64,000 bases of DNA. It comes from Virgibacillus halodenitrificans JCM 12304 (GTDB lineage: Bacteria; Bacillota; Bacilli; Bacillales; Amphibacillaceae). Position 1 is the stretch's first letter; every line of letters begins with the position of its first letter. The notes under the pieces were generated by a model. That model did not search any database, was not told where the DNA came from, and saw only the letters and a list, made by a program, of their open reading frames with translations. The DNA lies in assembly GCF_001310895.1 (NCBI RefSeq), contig NZ_BAZS01000001.1:62001-126000 (forward strand). Direction: 5' to 3'. The translations under genes were made by a program, and so were the position numbers. Positions 54,337-62,726 of this stretch are shown in pieces.

Positions 54337-55808
54337 CTTGCATCACCTTTCTCTAAAGCCATTGCTTTATAAGAATTTTTAGAAGTTACATTCTGTTTTA
54401 GGGAAAAGAAGTAAGCCTCGACTTGTTCTTCCTCATCATGGTTGGTAAGTAAACTTACAATTACTATTAATACAAGAGAGGTAACCAATCCCGGAATAAT
54501 CATATGTAATCCCAAAGGTTGATCTAATAACCTCCACAAAATGGATATGATCAATGAACCAATCACACTTGCTAACATTCCTTTTTTTGTAGCCCTTTTC
54601 CAAAACATAGCAGCAAGGACTGGGACTACCATAGTTATGGCAGATAACGATAGTGCATAAGTGTAGATGGCTATAATATCTGTAATTAGAAGAGAGACTA
54701 ACAAACCTCCAATGGCCATTCCAGCAACAGATATCCTAGAAACCTTAAGAATCTTTTCACTACTTGCTGTTGGGGCGATCCATCCTTGATAAATGTCCTT
54801 TGAAATATTCATCGCTCCACTTAGTAAAAATGAAGTAGCACCTGTCAAAACAGCAGCAAACAATGAAACCATGAAAAAACCTCCTACTGCTGGTGGGAAA
54901 ATCGTAGTGAGAAATTCGGTATATACTAGATCTGGATGCGTTGAAATTGGCACAGCTTGACGAGCAATTATGCCAATACCAATAGCAAAAATGCCAACTA
55001 GTGATGTGAGAATAAAACCTACCGTTACAGCACTCACGGCAATTTTCTCTGTTTTAGCGGCTGAAATTCTCTGCCAGGAAGTTTGCCAAACGAGATAGAA
55101 AGGACCAAAAATGATTAAGTAATTTATAAGCTCGGTAGTTTCCAGCCCAGAGAAGCTCAATAGATTTGGAGGGGTGTTGTTAATAACTGTCTCAAATCCA
55201 CCTACATAGTTGGTACCTAGGATAAACATAATAATTAAACCAGCAAGAATGAGTACGGATTGAATAGCATCTGTCCATGCCACACTTGGCAACCCTCCCA
55301 TTAATGTGAAGATAACACATATAAAAAAACCTACTAACATTGCTGTAACTAAAGAGACATCAATAACAGAAGTCAATATTGCTCCCATCCCCACAATTTG
55401 CATACCGAATGTTGGTGTCATATATAGCACACTAATAATAAGAGCTGGGATAAGTCCTGCTGTTTTTCCAAACCTACGAACAAATAGATCCGGAATAGTA
55501 TAGAGTTTCAATTTACGTATAGTAGAACCAAGTAGTATGGCTAGCAGTACCGAAAAAAATAAAGTCGGCAGCCCAGTAAGAAACCATGAAAGTCCAATTT
55601 CGAATCCTTTACCAGATGCTCCAATTACAGCAGCTGATCCCATTGAAGTTGCAATAATACTCCCTGCAATAGGGAAAAAGCCTAAACTGAAGTTCGCCAT
55701 TGTAAAATCATCAGCAGTTTTAATTTTTTTTGAGTAGTATAAACCAATTCCTAATATTACTATTAGGAAAAATAAAATCCATACAATATACCAATTCAAT
55801 ACCTTCAC
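54333..55808 (-). CDS. Sodium:solute symporter family transporter
   Basis: 491 residues with about 13 membrane segments, SSS family (PanF/PutP/YodF type). It opens with a helix followed by SKKIKTADDFTMANFSLGF, and the first core helix region is ATSMGSAAVIGASGKGFEIG, with TDAIQSVLILAGLIIMF further on. It imports an organic solute with sodium. It is the first gene of a two-gene operon with the amidohydrolase and lies directly downstream of a GntR regulator gene on the same strand. AAGAAAGGTGTGAAGGT precedes the ATG. Confidence 0.87.
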   Translation of the reverse strand: MKVLNWYIVWILFFLIVILGIGLYYSKKIKTADDFTMANFSLGFFPIAGSIIATSMGSAAVIGASGKGFEIGLSWFLTGLPTLFFSVLLAILLGSTIRKLKLYTIPDLFVRRFGKTAGLIPALIISVLYMTPTFGMQIVGMGAILTSVIDVSLVTAMLVGFFICVIFTLMGGLPSVAWTDAIQSVLILAGLIIMFILGTNYVGGFETVINNTPPNLLSFSGLETTELINYLIIFGPFYLVWQTSWQRISAAKTEKIAVSAVTVGFILTSLVGIFAIGIGIIARQAVPISTHPDLVYTEFLTTIFPPAVGGFFMVSLFAAVLTGATSFLLSGAMNISKDIYQGWIAPTASSEKILKVSRISVAGMAIGGLLVSLLITDIIAIYTYALSLSAITMVVPVLAAMFWKRATKKGMLASVIGSLIISILWRLLDQPLGLHMIIPGLVTSLVLIVIVSLLTNHDEEEQVEAYFFSLKQNVTSKNSYKAMALEKGDAR

Positions 55809-55870
55809 ACCTTTCTTGCAAAAAGCAAGTTGAATTGTGTCTAATTTTAAGGAATAGTTAAAATAAAATA

Positions 55871-55897
55871 AACATTGTTATAATATTCGTACCAGTA
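55871..55897 (-). promoter_or_regulatory. Putative GntR operator or conserved upstream site of the symporter operon
   Basis: Minus-strand copy of the 27-base block described at 51079. The surrounding 20 bases (55881-55900) form an imperfect palindrome centred on GTAC (TAATA...GTAC...TATTA). It is 62 bases before the symporter start, close to the 58 bases seen for the permease gene. Confidence 0.6.
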
Positions 55898-55931
55898 TTA
55901 TTAAAATAAAGAAGAATAAGCACAAAATAAA

Positions 55932-55957
55932 AAAGGGACTTACAATTAAGTCCCTTT
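55932..55957 (-). terminator. Terminator after the GntR gene
   Basis: On the minus strand AAAGGGACTTA, a 4-base loop, TAAGTCCCTTT and then TTTATT. It overlaps the last bases of the gene. Confidence 0.8.
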
Positions 55958-56678
55958 ATGAATTCTTTCGTGATAATTTAATTTTAAAAGAATACATGTC
56001 CGCTCGATATAAAGCATGCTCATACTCTACAAACTGATTATTAATATCGACAAGCTTTCGGTCGGTAACTAGTAAACTTGACTTTTGGGAAATGTTCATT
56101 AACGAAGCTTCTTCCTTTGATGGGATGTCTGCTCTTATAACTTGTTCAGCTTCAAAGGTATGTATTCCAAGTTTTGTCTCTAGTAAATCATAAATTGTCT
56201 CTTTGTTCAGATCATATTTGCTGATTTGTTTGCCCAAAGTGATGGGATAATAATGATTCTCAATTCCCATTGGGATATGGTTTGCATATCTAAGTCTTTT
56301 GAAATGAAAAGCTTCTGTTAAACCAGTTATTTTTTGCAGGTTGGGAGATAAGCTAATTATCTGCGTATCCAGTAGCCTTGCTCCTGACTGCATACCCATT
56401 TTTTCTATTGTCTCAGTAGTACTGCTTAAATTACCTAGCCAGTCATGAATAGGTTTTAAGGCAATGAAAGTACCACGACCTGGTCTCCTTACAAGAAAGC
56501 CCTCACTAACCAATTCAGCAACCGCTTGTCTAACTGTGCTTCGACTTACATAAAATTCATCCATTATTTCTCTTTCACTGGGAATTTTCGGACCGTAATT
56601 CCCTTTCTTTATATTATGAATTAGTTTTTCTTTTAACTGAACGTAAAGTGGAATAGAGTTATTATAATTTAAAGGCAT
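55956..56678 (-). CDS. GntR-family transcriptional regulator, HutC/UTRA type
   Basis: 240 residues. N-terminal winged helix (about 5-72): PLYVQLKEKLIHNIKKGNYG, PSEREIMDEFYVSRSTVRQA and LVRRPGRGTFIA. C-terminal UTRA ligand-binding domain (about 95-235), as in HutC, NagR or TreR. It is transcribed towards the symporter-amidohydrolase operon, and two related 27-base sites upstream of that operon and of permease 2 are its likely targets. Most such proteins repress and are released by a small metabolite. AAAAAGGAGAAACTAT precedes the ATG. Confidence 0.9.
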   Translation of the reverse strand: MPLNYNNSIPLYVQLKEKLIHNIKKGNYGPKIPSEREIMDEFYVSRSTVRQAVAELVSEGFLVRRPGRGTFIALKPIHDWLGNLSSTTETIEKMGMQSGARLLDTQIISLSPNLQKITGLTEAFHFKRLRYANHIPMGIENHYYPITLGKQISKYDLNKETIYDLLETKLGIHTFEAEQVIRADIPSKEEASLMNISQKSSLLVTDRKLVDINNQFVEYEHALYRADMYSFKIKLSRKNS

Positions 56679-56987
56679 ATAGTTTCTCCTTTTTGAAATT
56701 TGCTTTATTTATAGAATAACATATAGGAAGCAACATTTTGTATTGGCATATGTCGTGGGAAGCACTCTGATTAATACGTTAACAACAAAATTACTGTTAT
56801 TTTTTTAAACTTTTGGTTTTATGCAAGGGTATGTATTTAAATAAATGGGAGATTTTGAATTATAAAAATGATAATGAGGCCTAAAGTCCTAATTATGTTG
56901 TTTACATTTATGTAAGCGTGTTATAATCACAATGTTTGAATAATATTTTGGATCAATTAAAATCTTGAAGTTATAGGAGGGATATTT

Positions 56988-58592
56988 ATGAATAATAATG
57001 CGCTAGGAGAAGAGGAAGAAGAAACTGATGTAGATTATAAAAATAAAGCCTCCCAGAGCAATTATTCACCACTATCAATATTAATTAATAGATCTGTTGA
57101 ATTGTCAAAGGATATCTTATTTAAAATGAGTATTTTCATGAGAAGAAGTACTAAAAGTAATAAGATTGACAATGTCATACCAATAAAAGAATTGGAGGAT
57201 CATTCCGACACTATTCAATTACAAAATAATCACGATGAGGTAGTAAAAATAAAACGAAAATTAAATGCTATAGGGTATGGTGGTATAAAGGTTAATAATT
57301 ACTTTGGAAGCTTTACACAAAAGCGGATAAGAGAGTTTCAGGAGGATTTTAACCTTCCCATAACTGGTGAGCTTAATAGAACAACGAGTATAAAGATTGA
57401 TGAAGTATTTTTAAAAATTTACCACGAAGGAAGTAATCATAAAAAGATATTAGAACTTAAACAAAAGCTTAATAAGCTAGGTTTCGGTGAATTGGAGGAG
57501 ACATACCTTTTGGATGCTCAAACCACAAAGCGAGTAAGAGATTTCCAATTTTACTATGGCTTAGAAGCTACTGGAAAGGTAGACTTACATACAATAAAAG
57601 AAGTAAATAGTATTTTAAATTCTCCTCTTCAAAGAAATAAACGAAATAGCAAAACATTACATTTAAAAAAGTCATTGCATACTTTGGGATATAATAATGT
57701 AAACTTTACTAATGAATTCAGTAAACTAACTGAGGACAACTTAAAACAATTTCAGACAGATTATAATTTACCTGTAAGCGGTATTGGGGATGAAAGGACA
57801 TTAAAAAGAATCAAAGAAGCGATAGACACAAAGGGGAGAGCAAGTCGAATAGAATATAATATAACCTTGGATGAAGCAATTAAGATGCAAATAAGCAGCG
57901 GTAACAAAATGTTAGATGATATCCCCTTTTCTAAAATTGAGAAACTCCTTGATCCAGTTTATTTAGAAAATGATGATAAGAATAAATTTCAATTTCTTGA
58001 TTTAGGCAGAACAAATGTTACTAATGTTAAGGAGCTTGAGAAGCTGTTAATAAACTCGCAATTATTGACAGGAAAAGCAGAAACATTTAAAAATGCAGGA
58101 ACTGAAATGGGGATAAATGAAGTATACTTAATGCTACAGATTTTAAATAATATACAAGATAAGAATAATGTATTTATTGAACTACCAGTAGATTGTAATG
58201 GCAACATCACTTACATAAAAAATGCTCATAATAACAAATTTACAAAGAAACCAGGTTACACTTCCGAGACTGACAGATACCTATACAATTTCATCCCGGA
58301 TTTCGACACTCAAGAAGACGCCATAAAGAGAGGGTTTCAAGAGAACTGGGTCACTTTAGATAGAGCAATTTATGGGGCTGCTAAATACTACAAAGATAAA
58401 TACATTAATACTGGTAGGAATACATATTATAAGATGTATTGGAATCCTGACTTTATGGAAAGAAACAAGTACGCAGATACGGAGAGCACCAAGTATTTAA
58501 AACAATACACTATATCTATTGAAACTGTTTATAACGCTTATCGAAAATTGGAATCATACATACTTTATCTTGAAATTCCGGAGTATAAATAG
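56988..58592 (+). CDS. Peptidoglycan-binding-repeat protein with a degenerate glucosaminidase domain (probable pseudoenzyme)
   Basis: 534 residues from the ATG at 56988 (TAGGAGGGATATTT). There is no signal peptide; the N terminus is acidic (GEEEEETDVDYKNK), then a basic amphipathic stretch (about 45-60). Three PG_binding_1-type repeats follow (about 80-285), of the same kind as in the two autolysins. The C-terminal part aligns with the LytD-type glucosaminidase domain (LDPVYLENDDKNKFQFLDLG, GINEVYLMLQILNNI, YYKMYWNPDFMERNKYAD). However, the motif that should read HALLETG reads LQILNNI, so the catalytic Glu is gone. It may be a non-catalytic wall-binding protein or a decaying paralogue. Export is unexplained. 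Confidence 0.8.
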   Translation: MNNNALGEEEEETDVDYKNKASQSNYSPLSILINRSVELSKDILFKMSIFMRRSTKSNKIDNVIPIKELEDHSDTIQLQNNHDEVVKIKRKLNAIGYGGIKVNNYFGSFTQKRIREFQEDFNLPITGELNRTTSIKIDEVFLKIYHEGSNHKKILELKQKLNKLGFGELEETYLLDAQTTKRVRDFQFYYGLEATGKVDLHTIKEVNSILNSPLQRNKRNSKTLHLKKSLHTLGYNNVNFTNEFSKLTEDNLKQFQTDYNLPVSGIGDERTLKRIKEAIDTKGRASRIEYNITLDEAIKMQISSGNKMLDDIPFSKIEKLLDPVYLENDDKNKFQFLDLGRTNVTNVKELEKLLINSQLLTGKAETFKNAGTEMGINEVYLMLQILNNIQDKNNVFIELPVDCNGNITYIKNAHNNKFTKKPGYTSETDRYLYNFIPDFDTQEDAIKRGFQENWVTLDRAIYGAAKYYKDKYINTGRNTYYKMYWNPDFMERNKYADTESTKYLKQYTISIETVYNAYRKLESYILYLEIPEYK

Positions 58593-58803
58593 TTAGTTGC
58601 AATTTTAACATTACTAGTTATGCTATATGAATAAAATATCATATTTTTAATAGGCCACTTTACAAAACCATCTTCATCGGACTTATTTAAGGTTTAATTT
58701 TTCCGAAAGAGTGAATTTAATACTAAAGAATGATATAATTTCTTCGGAATTATGGTAGAATAAGTTTGATAATAAACTAAGATTATAGTAAGTAGGTGGA
58801 TCT

Positions 58804-59880
58804 ATGTGGAACATTAGTGAATTAATATTGGCTTTTCTCATTTCCTGTATAGCATCTTTACTTGTAACTCCTTTAATTATAAAAATAGCATTAAAATTTA
58901 GAGTTGTAGATAAACCCGACAATAAAAGAAAATCACATAATAGAGAAAAACCAAGCATGGGTGGTTTGGCAATATTTATTGGAGCCGCAGCAGGTTTTAT
59001 TTTTATCCAACCTGTTCACCCACAAATGAACGCTGTTATCATAGGTGCATGTATTATGCTTATAACTGGTATATTGGATGATATGTTTGACTTAAAACCT
59101 TTGTATAAATTGTTAGGTCAAGTGACGGCAGCTTTAGTGGTTGTCCAATCTGGGCTGATTATCGAAAAACTGACCATTCCCACAGTAGGCACTGTATATT
59201 TGGATAATTGGGGTATTCTAATTACGGTGTTTTGGATTCTTGCAGCTTCAAATGCAATCAACTTAATTGACGGCTTAGATGGTTTAGCTGCAGGAGTTTC
59301 AGCTATTGGGTTATCTAGTATTCTAGTAATGGCAATTATGGATTATCGATTAGTTGTTGTTTATCTATCTGTCATTTTAATAGGAAGTTGTATTGGCTTT
59401 CTTGCTCATAACTTTTACCCTGCCCAAATCTTTATGGGAGATACGGGAGCCTTATTCTTAGGTTATTCTATTGCGATTGTTTCTATGCTCGGTTTATTTA
59501 AAAATGTTGCTTTCTTTAGTTTTATCGTTCCCATTATTGTTATTGCAATTCCTGTATTTGATACTATCCTTGCGATTATACGAAGAGCGATGAGTAATCA
59601 AGGAATTGCCACTGCTGATAAGAAGCACATTCATTACCAATTAATAAAAATGGGCTATAGCCACCGCCAAGCAGTATTAATAATATACGCCTTTAGTATT
59701 TTCTTTGGCTGTATGGCGATAATCTTTAATAGTGCAACACTATTATCTTCTCTAGTTACATTGATAGTTATCGTACTGGGAATACAGTTAATAGCTGAAC
59801 TAGCCGGGATTACTCTTTATAACAGGCAACCGTTGCTTGACGGACTTCGAAGAGTAGTCGGATTAAAGAAAATTAGATAA
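58804..59880 (+). CDS. tagO: Undecaprenyl-phosphate sugar-1-phosphate transferase, TagO/WecA-like (paralogue 2)
   Basis: 358 residues, the same length and motif set as the protein at 8454-9530: ILDDMFDLKPLYK, NAINLIDGLDGLAAG, FMGDTGALFLGY and KKHIHYQLIKMGYSHRQ. It starts lipid-linked polymer synthesis with a sugar-1-phosphate. Its position beside LCP and TagD genes makes it the better candidate for the wall teichoic acid initiator, but this is context only. ATG with GTAGGTGGATCT upstream. Ends at a strong bidirectional terminator. Confidence 0.9.
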   Translation: MWNISELILAFLISCIASLLVTPLIIKIALKFRVVDKPDNKRKSHNREKPSMGGLAIFIGAAAGFIFIQPVHPQMNAVIIGACIMLITGILDDMFDLKPLYKLLGQVTAALVVVQSGLIIEKLTIPTVGTVYLDNWGILITVFWILAASNAINLIDGLDGLAAGVSAIGLSSILVMAIMDYRLVVVYLSVILIGSCIGFLAHNFYPAQIFMGDTGALFLGYSIAIVSMLGLFKNVAFFSFIVPIIVIAIPVFDTILAIIRRAMSNQGIATADKKHIHYQLIKMGYSHRQAVLIIYAFSIFFGCMAIIFNSATLLSSLVTLIVIVLGIQLIAELAGITLYNRQPLLDGLRRVVGLKKIR

Positions 59881-59890
59881 ACCACACAAT

Positions 59891-59933
59891 AAAAAAGCTT
59901 CGCATCCTTTTCAAATTGATGCGAAGCTTTTTT
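59891..59933. terminator. Bidirectional terminator between tagO-2 and the LCP gene
   Basis: A 16-bp stem, AAAAAAGCTTCGCATC (59891-59906) and GATGCGAAGCTTTTTT (59918-59933), with A/T runs on both ends. Confidence 0.92.
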
Positions 59934-59935
59934 TA

Positions 59936-60988
59936 TTAATTAGATTCTTCTTGATTTTCAGGAGCAGCATTTTGTGTTGTAGACTCTTCTGCGTTGGAAG
60001 TGTCTATTTCTAGATGATTCTTTAGTAAGCTTCTCGTCTCTGCTAAAGCTACATCATCCAAATGCCAATAATAAGTGCTGCCAGGCTGATAATCATAGCC
60101 TTTTAGAGTCAGAGCTTCGATGTCTAAATCAGAACCACTGGTACCGTATGAAATGAAGCTTTTCATTTCACTAAATGACATGTTAGTTTTCATATTATCT
60201 CCTACAGCTTCAATGATGTCATCATATTTTAGCAGAGAGCTGGCTGAAGCAGCTTTATTAACAATTGCTTTAATAAGATCTTGCTGACGTTTGCCTCTTT
60301 CAATATCATTATCTAATTTTCTAGTACGTGCAAGAGCAAGAGCCTCTTCACCATTTAACAATTGTTCTCCAGGTAATAAGTGAATAGCATCACGCTTATC
60401 CATTGAATTAGATTCTTTAAATTCATATGGTACTTCAGCTTTGATACCATTGAGTGCGTCTACAACATCTACAAATGCATGGAAATTTACTTTTACATAA
60501 TAGTCAATAGGTATCTCTAAAAGATTTTCTACCGTCTCTATTGTTGCTTCAGGACCGCCATAAGCATGTGCATGGTTAATTTTTGTTTCATAACCTACTT
60601 CTGGAATATATACGTACGTATCACGAGGAATACTTAGTAACTTTACACTTTTATCATCTTTATTGAGAGTCGCTACCATTAAGGCATCTGTACGAGAATG
60701 CTCAGAGTTTCCTCTGTGCTCATTCGCATCAACACCTAAAATAAGTACTGATACATTATCGAATTTTGGATCAACTCTTTCATCTCTTAATGCTGATTTT
60801 TCTCTTCCGTCTTTTTCATAAGAATCCGAAAAGACAGAATCGGCTTTAATATATAAGTAAGTCCCATACACCAAAACTCCTAAAAAAGCAGCTATCAGAG
60901 GTAGGATTATATATGCTCTTTTACGTAATCTTCTTTTACGTTTTCGTTTAATCATTCGAGAATGATTATTATCGTTATTATTATACAT
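59936..60988 (-). CDS. LytR-CpsA-Psr (LCP) family glycopolymer transferase
   Basis: 350 residues: a basic cytoplasmic tail (IKRKRKRRLRKR), one membrane helix (about 26-46) and an extracellular LCP domain. Motifs include ILGVDANE, SRTDALMVATLN, SIPRDTYVYIPEVG, KINHAHAYGG and ARTRKLDNDIERGKRQQ, with the conserved Arg and Asp residues that bind the polyprenyl pyrophosphate. LCP proteins attach teichoic acids or other polymers to peptidoglycan. It is the likely last step for the polymer made in this locus or for wall teichoic acid. The C-terminal tail is polar and low-complexity. ATG with GAAGGAGAA. Confidence 0.92.
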   Translation of the reverse strand: MYNNNDNNHSRMIKRKRKRRLRKRAYIILPLIAAFLGVLVYGTYLYIKADSVFSDSYEKDGREKSALRDERVDPKFDNVSVLILGVDANEHRGNSEHSRTDALMVATLNKDDKSVKLLSIPRDTYVYIPEVGYETKINHAHAYGGPEATIETVENLLEIPIDYYVKVNFHAFVDVVDALNGIKAEVPYEFKESNSMDKRDAIHLLPGEQLLNGEEALALARTRKLDNDIERGKRQQDLIKAIVNKAASASSLLKYDDIIEAVGDNMKTNMSFSEMKSFISYGTSGSDLDIEALTLKGYDYQPGSTYYWHLDDVALAETRSLLKNHLEIDTSNAEESTTQNAAPENQEESN

Positions 60989-61159
60989 AAATGTTCTCCT
61001 TCAATTTTTTGATCTACCCTAAGTGGCTAGATCAAGTATTTGAAAACCACTTTTTATTTTACTATGGAATCAGTGGATCGTAAATCACAATTTTATTACA
61101 AATATATTGAACTGTAATAAATATTTGACATTAATTACAACTTTATGACTTGGAGAAAT

Positions 61160-61564
61160 TCAAATTTTATTCAAGTCACTTTTAATTTTTGAGGTCGATA
61201 TACCTGATGTTCTTGGTAAGTATATAACTTCACAGTAGGGTTTTAAAAAATCAAACTTACCCTCCCAGTCATCTCCCATAACAAAGGCATCTATATCATA
61301 ATATTTTATATCTCTTATTTTCTGGTCCCAACTTTTTTCCGGAACAATCATGTCTACATACCTTATAGATTCAAGTATAATTTTACGGTGGGTAAACGAA
61401 TGATAGGCCGTTTTTCCTTTTTTAAGATTAAATTGATCTGTAGAGAGACCAACTATAAGGAAATCACCCATATCCTTTGCCTTTTTTAGTATATTTATAT
61501 GACCGGCATGTAACAAATCAAATGTTCCGTAGGTGATAACTTTTCTAATGCTATTCACCTCCAT
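61160..61564 (-). CDS. tagD: Glycerol-3-phosphate cytidylyltransferase, TagD
   Basis: About 130 residues. It makes CDP-glycerol for teichoic acid. The nucleotidyltransferase HxGH motif is in YGTFDLLHAGHINIL, and the family motif RTSGISTSKI lies at the end. The true start is uncertain. The frame from ATG 61564 (weak ATAGGA upstream) itself encodes GGAGGTGAATAGC, ideally placed for an ATT codon at 61549, which would give the usual N terminus (x-RKVITYGTFD). A GTG at 61558 is another option. It lies upstream of the LCP gene on the same strand. No tagB/F genes are in the window. Confidence 0.9.
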   Translation of the reverse strand: MEVNSIRKVITYGTFDLLHAGHINILKKAKDMGDFLIVGLSTDQFNLKKGKTAYHSFTHRKIILESIRYVDMIVPEKSWDQKIRDIKYYDIDAFVMGDDWEGKFDFLKPYCEVIYLPRTSGISTSKIKSDLNKI

Positions 61565-61713
61565 AATTTATACATCCTATTTTAACACAAAATTGATAGC
61601 ATTAAATAGTAATAGGAAAGTTATCGCAGTTAATTTTAATTACAAAAAATAAAAACCGATGCCCCCTTTTGCTCACCACATACGATTATAGTTGTGAAAG
61701 GGAGGTGAGACAC

Positions 61714-61938
61714 ATGGCAGTAGCAGAATTAATGAAATCCTCATTACAGCTGGTATTTGTTAATGGCACGGACTTGGAAACTGGAAAATCGCTTTATAAG
61801 TCAAAAACTTTTAACAATGTTAAAACAGCCGCAACAGCAGATCAGCTATACGCTATAGCTGAGGCAATTTCCGGATTGCAGGAGCTCCCACTTTACATGG
61901 TTCATCGTAAAGATAGCACCGATATCCATCAGGGATAG
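61714..61938 (+). CDS. DUF1659 family small protein
   Basis: 74 residues from the ATG at 61714, 6-7 bases after GGGAGGTGAG. An upstream in-frame start at 61669 has no such site. The sequence (SSLQLVFVNGTDLETGKSLY, KTAATADQLYAIAEAISGL) matches the DUF1659 family, found in Bacillaceae next to DUF2922 and YvrJ proteins, as here. Function unknown. Confidence 0.85.
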   Translation: MAVAELMKSSLQLVFVNGTDLETGKSLYKSKTFNNVKTAATADQLYAIAEAISGLQELPLYMVHRKDSTDIHQG

Positions 61939-61976
61939 TTGATCCAGCTTAAATTTAATAGAAAGGAGGTCAGGAA

Positions 61977-62192
61977 ATGAAAAGATTAGAACTGAAATTT
62001 GATAACTATGATGGCAAGGTCGTAACTTATACGATCGATAACCCAAAAGAACCAGTTGATCCAGCTGCTGTTAACGCAGCAATGGATGAGATTATCACAC
62101 AAAATGCATTCACATCCGGCGGTGGCGATTTAATCGCTAAAAAAAGTGCTCGCCTTGTTGAACAGACAATTGAAGATGTAGAGATTCTGTAA
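61977..62192 (+). CDS. DUF2922 family small protein
   Basis: 71 residues. MKRLELKFDNYDGKVVTYTI and DNPKEPVDPAAVNAAMDEII fit DUF2922. AAAGGAGGTCAGGA precedes the ATG. It is 38 bases after the DUF1659 gene and forms one small operon with it, closed by a terminator. Function unknown. Confidence 0.87.
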   Translation: MKRLELKFDNYDGKVVTYTIDNPKEPVDPAAVNAAMDEIITQNAFTSGGGDLIAKKSARLVEQTIEDVEIL

Positions 62193-62233
62193 ATAGAAGG
62201 GCAACCGCTAAATTAAATAAACGTTTGATCAAG

Positions 62234-62268
62234 AAACAGGACCAGCGGCCAGGCCACTGGTCCTGTTT
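62234..62268 (+). terminator. Terminator after the DUF2922 gene
   Basis: AAACAGGACCAG (62234-62245) pairs perfectly with CTGGTCCTGTTT (62257-62268), with a GC-rich loop of 11 bases. Confidence 0.85.
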
Positions 62269-62298
62269 ATCTATGGGAAAGGGGTTAGGAGCAGCGGC

Positions 62299-62385
62299 CG
62301 AGACAACGAGGCTCCTCTCCGCGACAGAGAGAGCAGCATCCGAGACAGCTAAGCATCATACCGTGACAGAGCTGCACTCGAGACA
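62299..62385 (+). repeat. Array E: five copies of a GACA word, four phased at 21 bp
   Basis: GACA starts at 62302, 62323, 62344 and 62365 (exact 21-bp steps), with a last copy at 62382 (17 bp). Contexts are CCGAGACA, CCGCGACA, CCGAGACA, CCGTGACA and TCGAGACA. It starts about 30 bases after a terminator and lies between two members of the DUF1659-DUF2922-YvrJ group. Confidence 0.7.
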
Positions 62386-62442
62386 CAAAATGCTATACCA
62401 ACTCACCCATGCTGATGTCACGCCAAAAAGGAGGAAACAATC

Positions 62443-62583
62443 ATGGAAAGCTGGGTACCTTTCATTACAGATGTTGGTTTTCCCATAGCGGTAACATTTT
62501 ATCTGTTACACCGCATCGAGGGGAAACTCAATTTGCTAATTGAATCGATTCATGCATTACCTGAAAATATGAGAAATCAGTAA
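62443..62583 (+). CDS. yvrJ: YvrJ family small membrane protein
   Basis: 46 residues: MESWVPFITDVGFPIAVTFY, LLHRIEGKLNLLIESIHAL, ending PENMRNQ. It has one hydrophobic segment (about 6-22) and an amphipathic C-terminal helix, as in the YvrJ family. AAAAGGAGGAAACAATC precedes the ATG. It completes the DUF1659-DUF2922-YvrJ trio but is separated from the other two by a terminator and array E. A hairpin terminator follows. Confidence 0.85.
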   Translation: MESWVPFITDVGFPIAVTFYLLHRIEGKLNLLIESIHALPENMRNQ

Positions 62584-62589
62584 AGAAGA

Positions 62590-62617
62590 AACTTCGGCAT
62601 ATGCCGAAGTTTTTTAT
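62590..62617 (+). terminator. Terminator after yvrJ
   Basis: Perfect palindrome AACTTCGGCAT/ATGCCGAAGTT (62590-62611) followed by TTTTATT. Confidence 0.85.
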
Positions 62618-62726
62618 TGTAAGAACCAATCCCCGTGTTGGTTGAACTGTTTGCAGTATTTTTGTTTGAAGAGAATACTTGAAGTTGATGCTAAACTTTG
62701 GGGAATGTAGTACGGATTGATAAAAT

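Noticed and set aside
2094-62385. Arrays as SpoIIIE/FtsK guide sequences or Chi sites
   Set aside because: The words GAGACA and GAGAGA do not equal the B. subtilis guide (GAGAAGGG) or Chi (AGCGG) motifs. Only the shared polarity is suggestive, so it is kept as a question, not a call.
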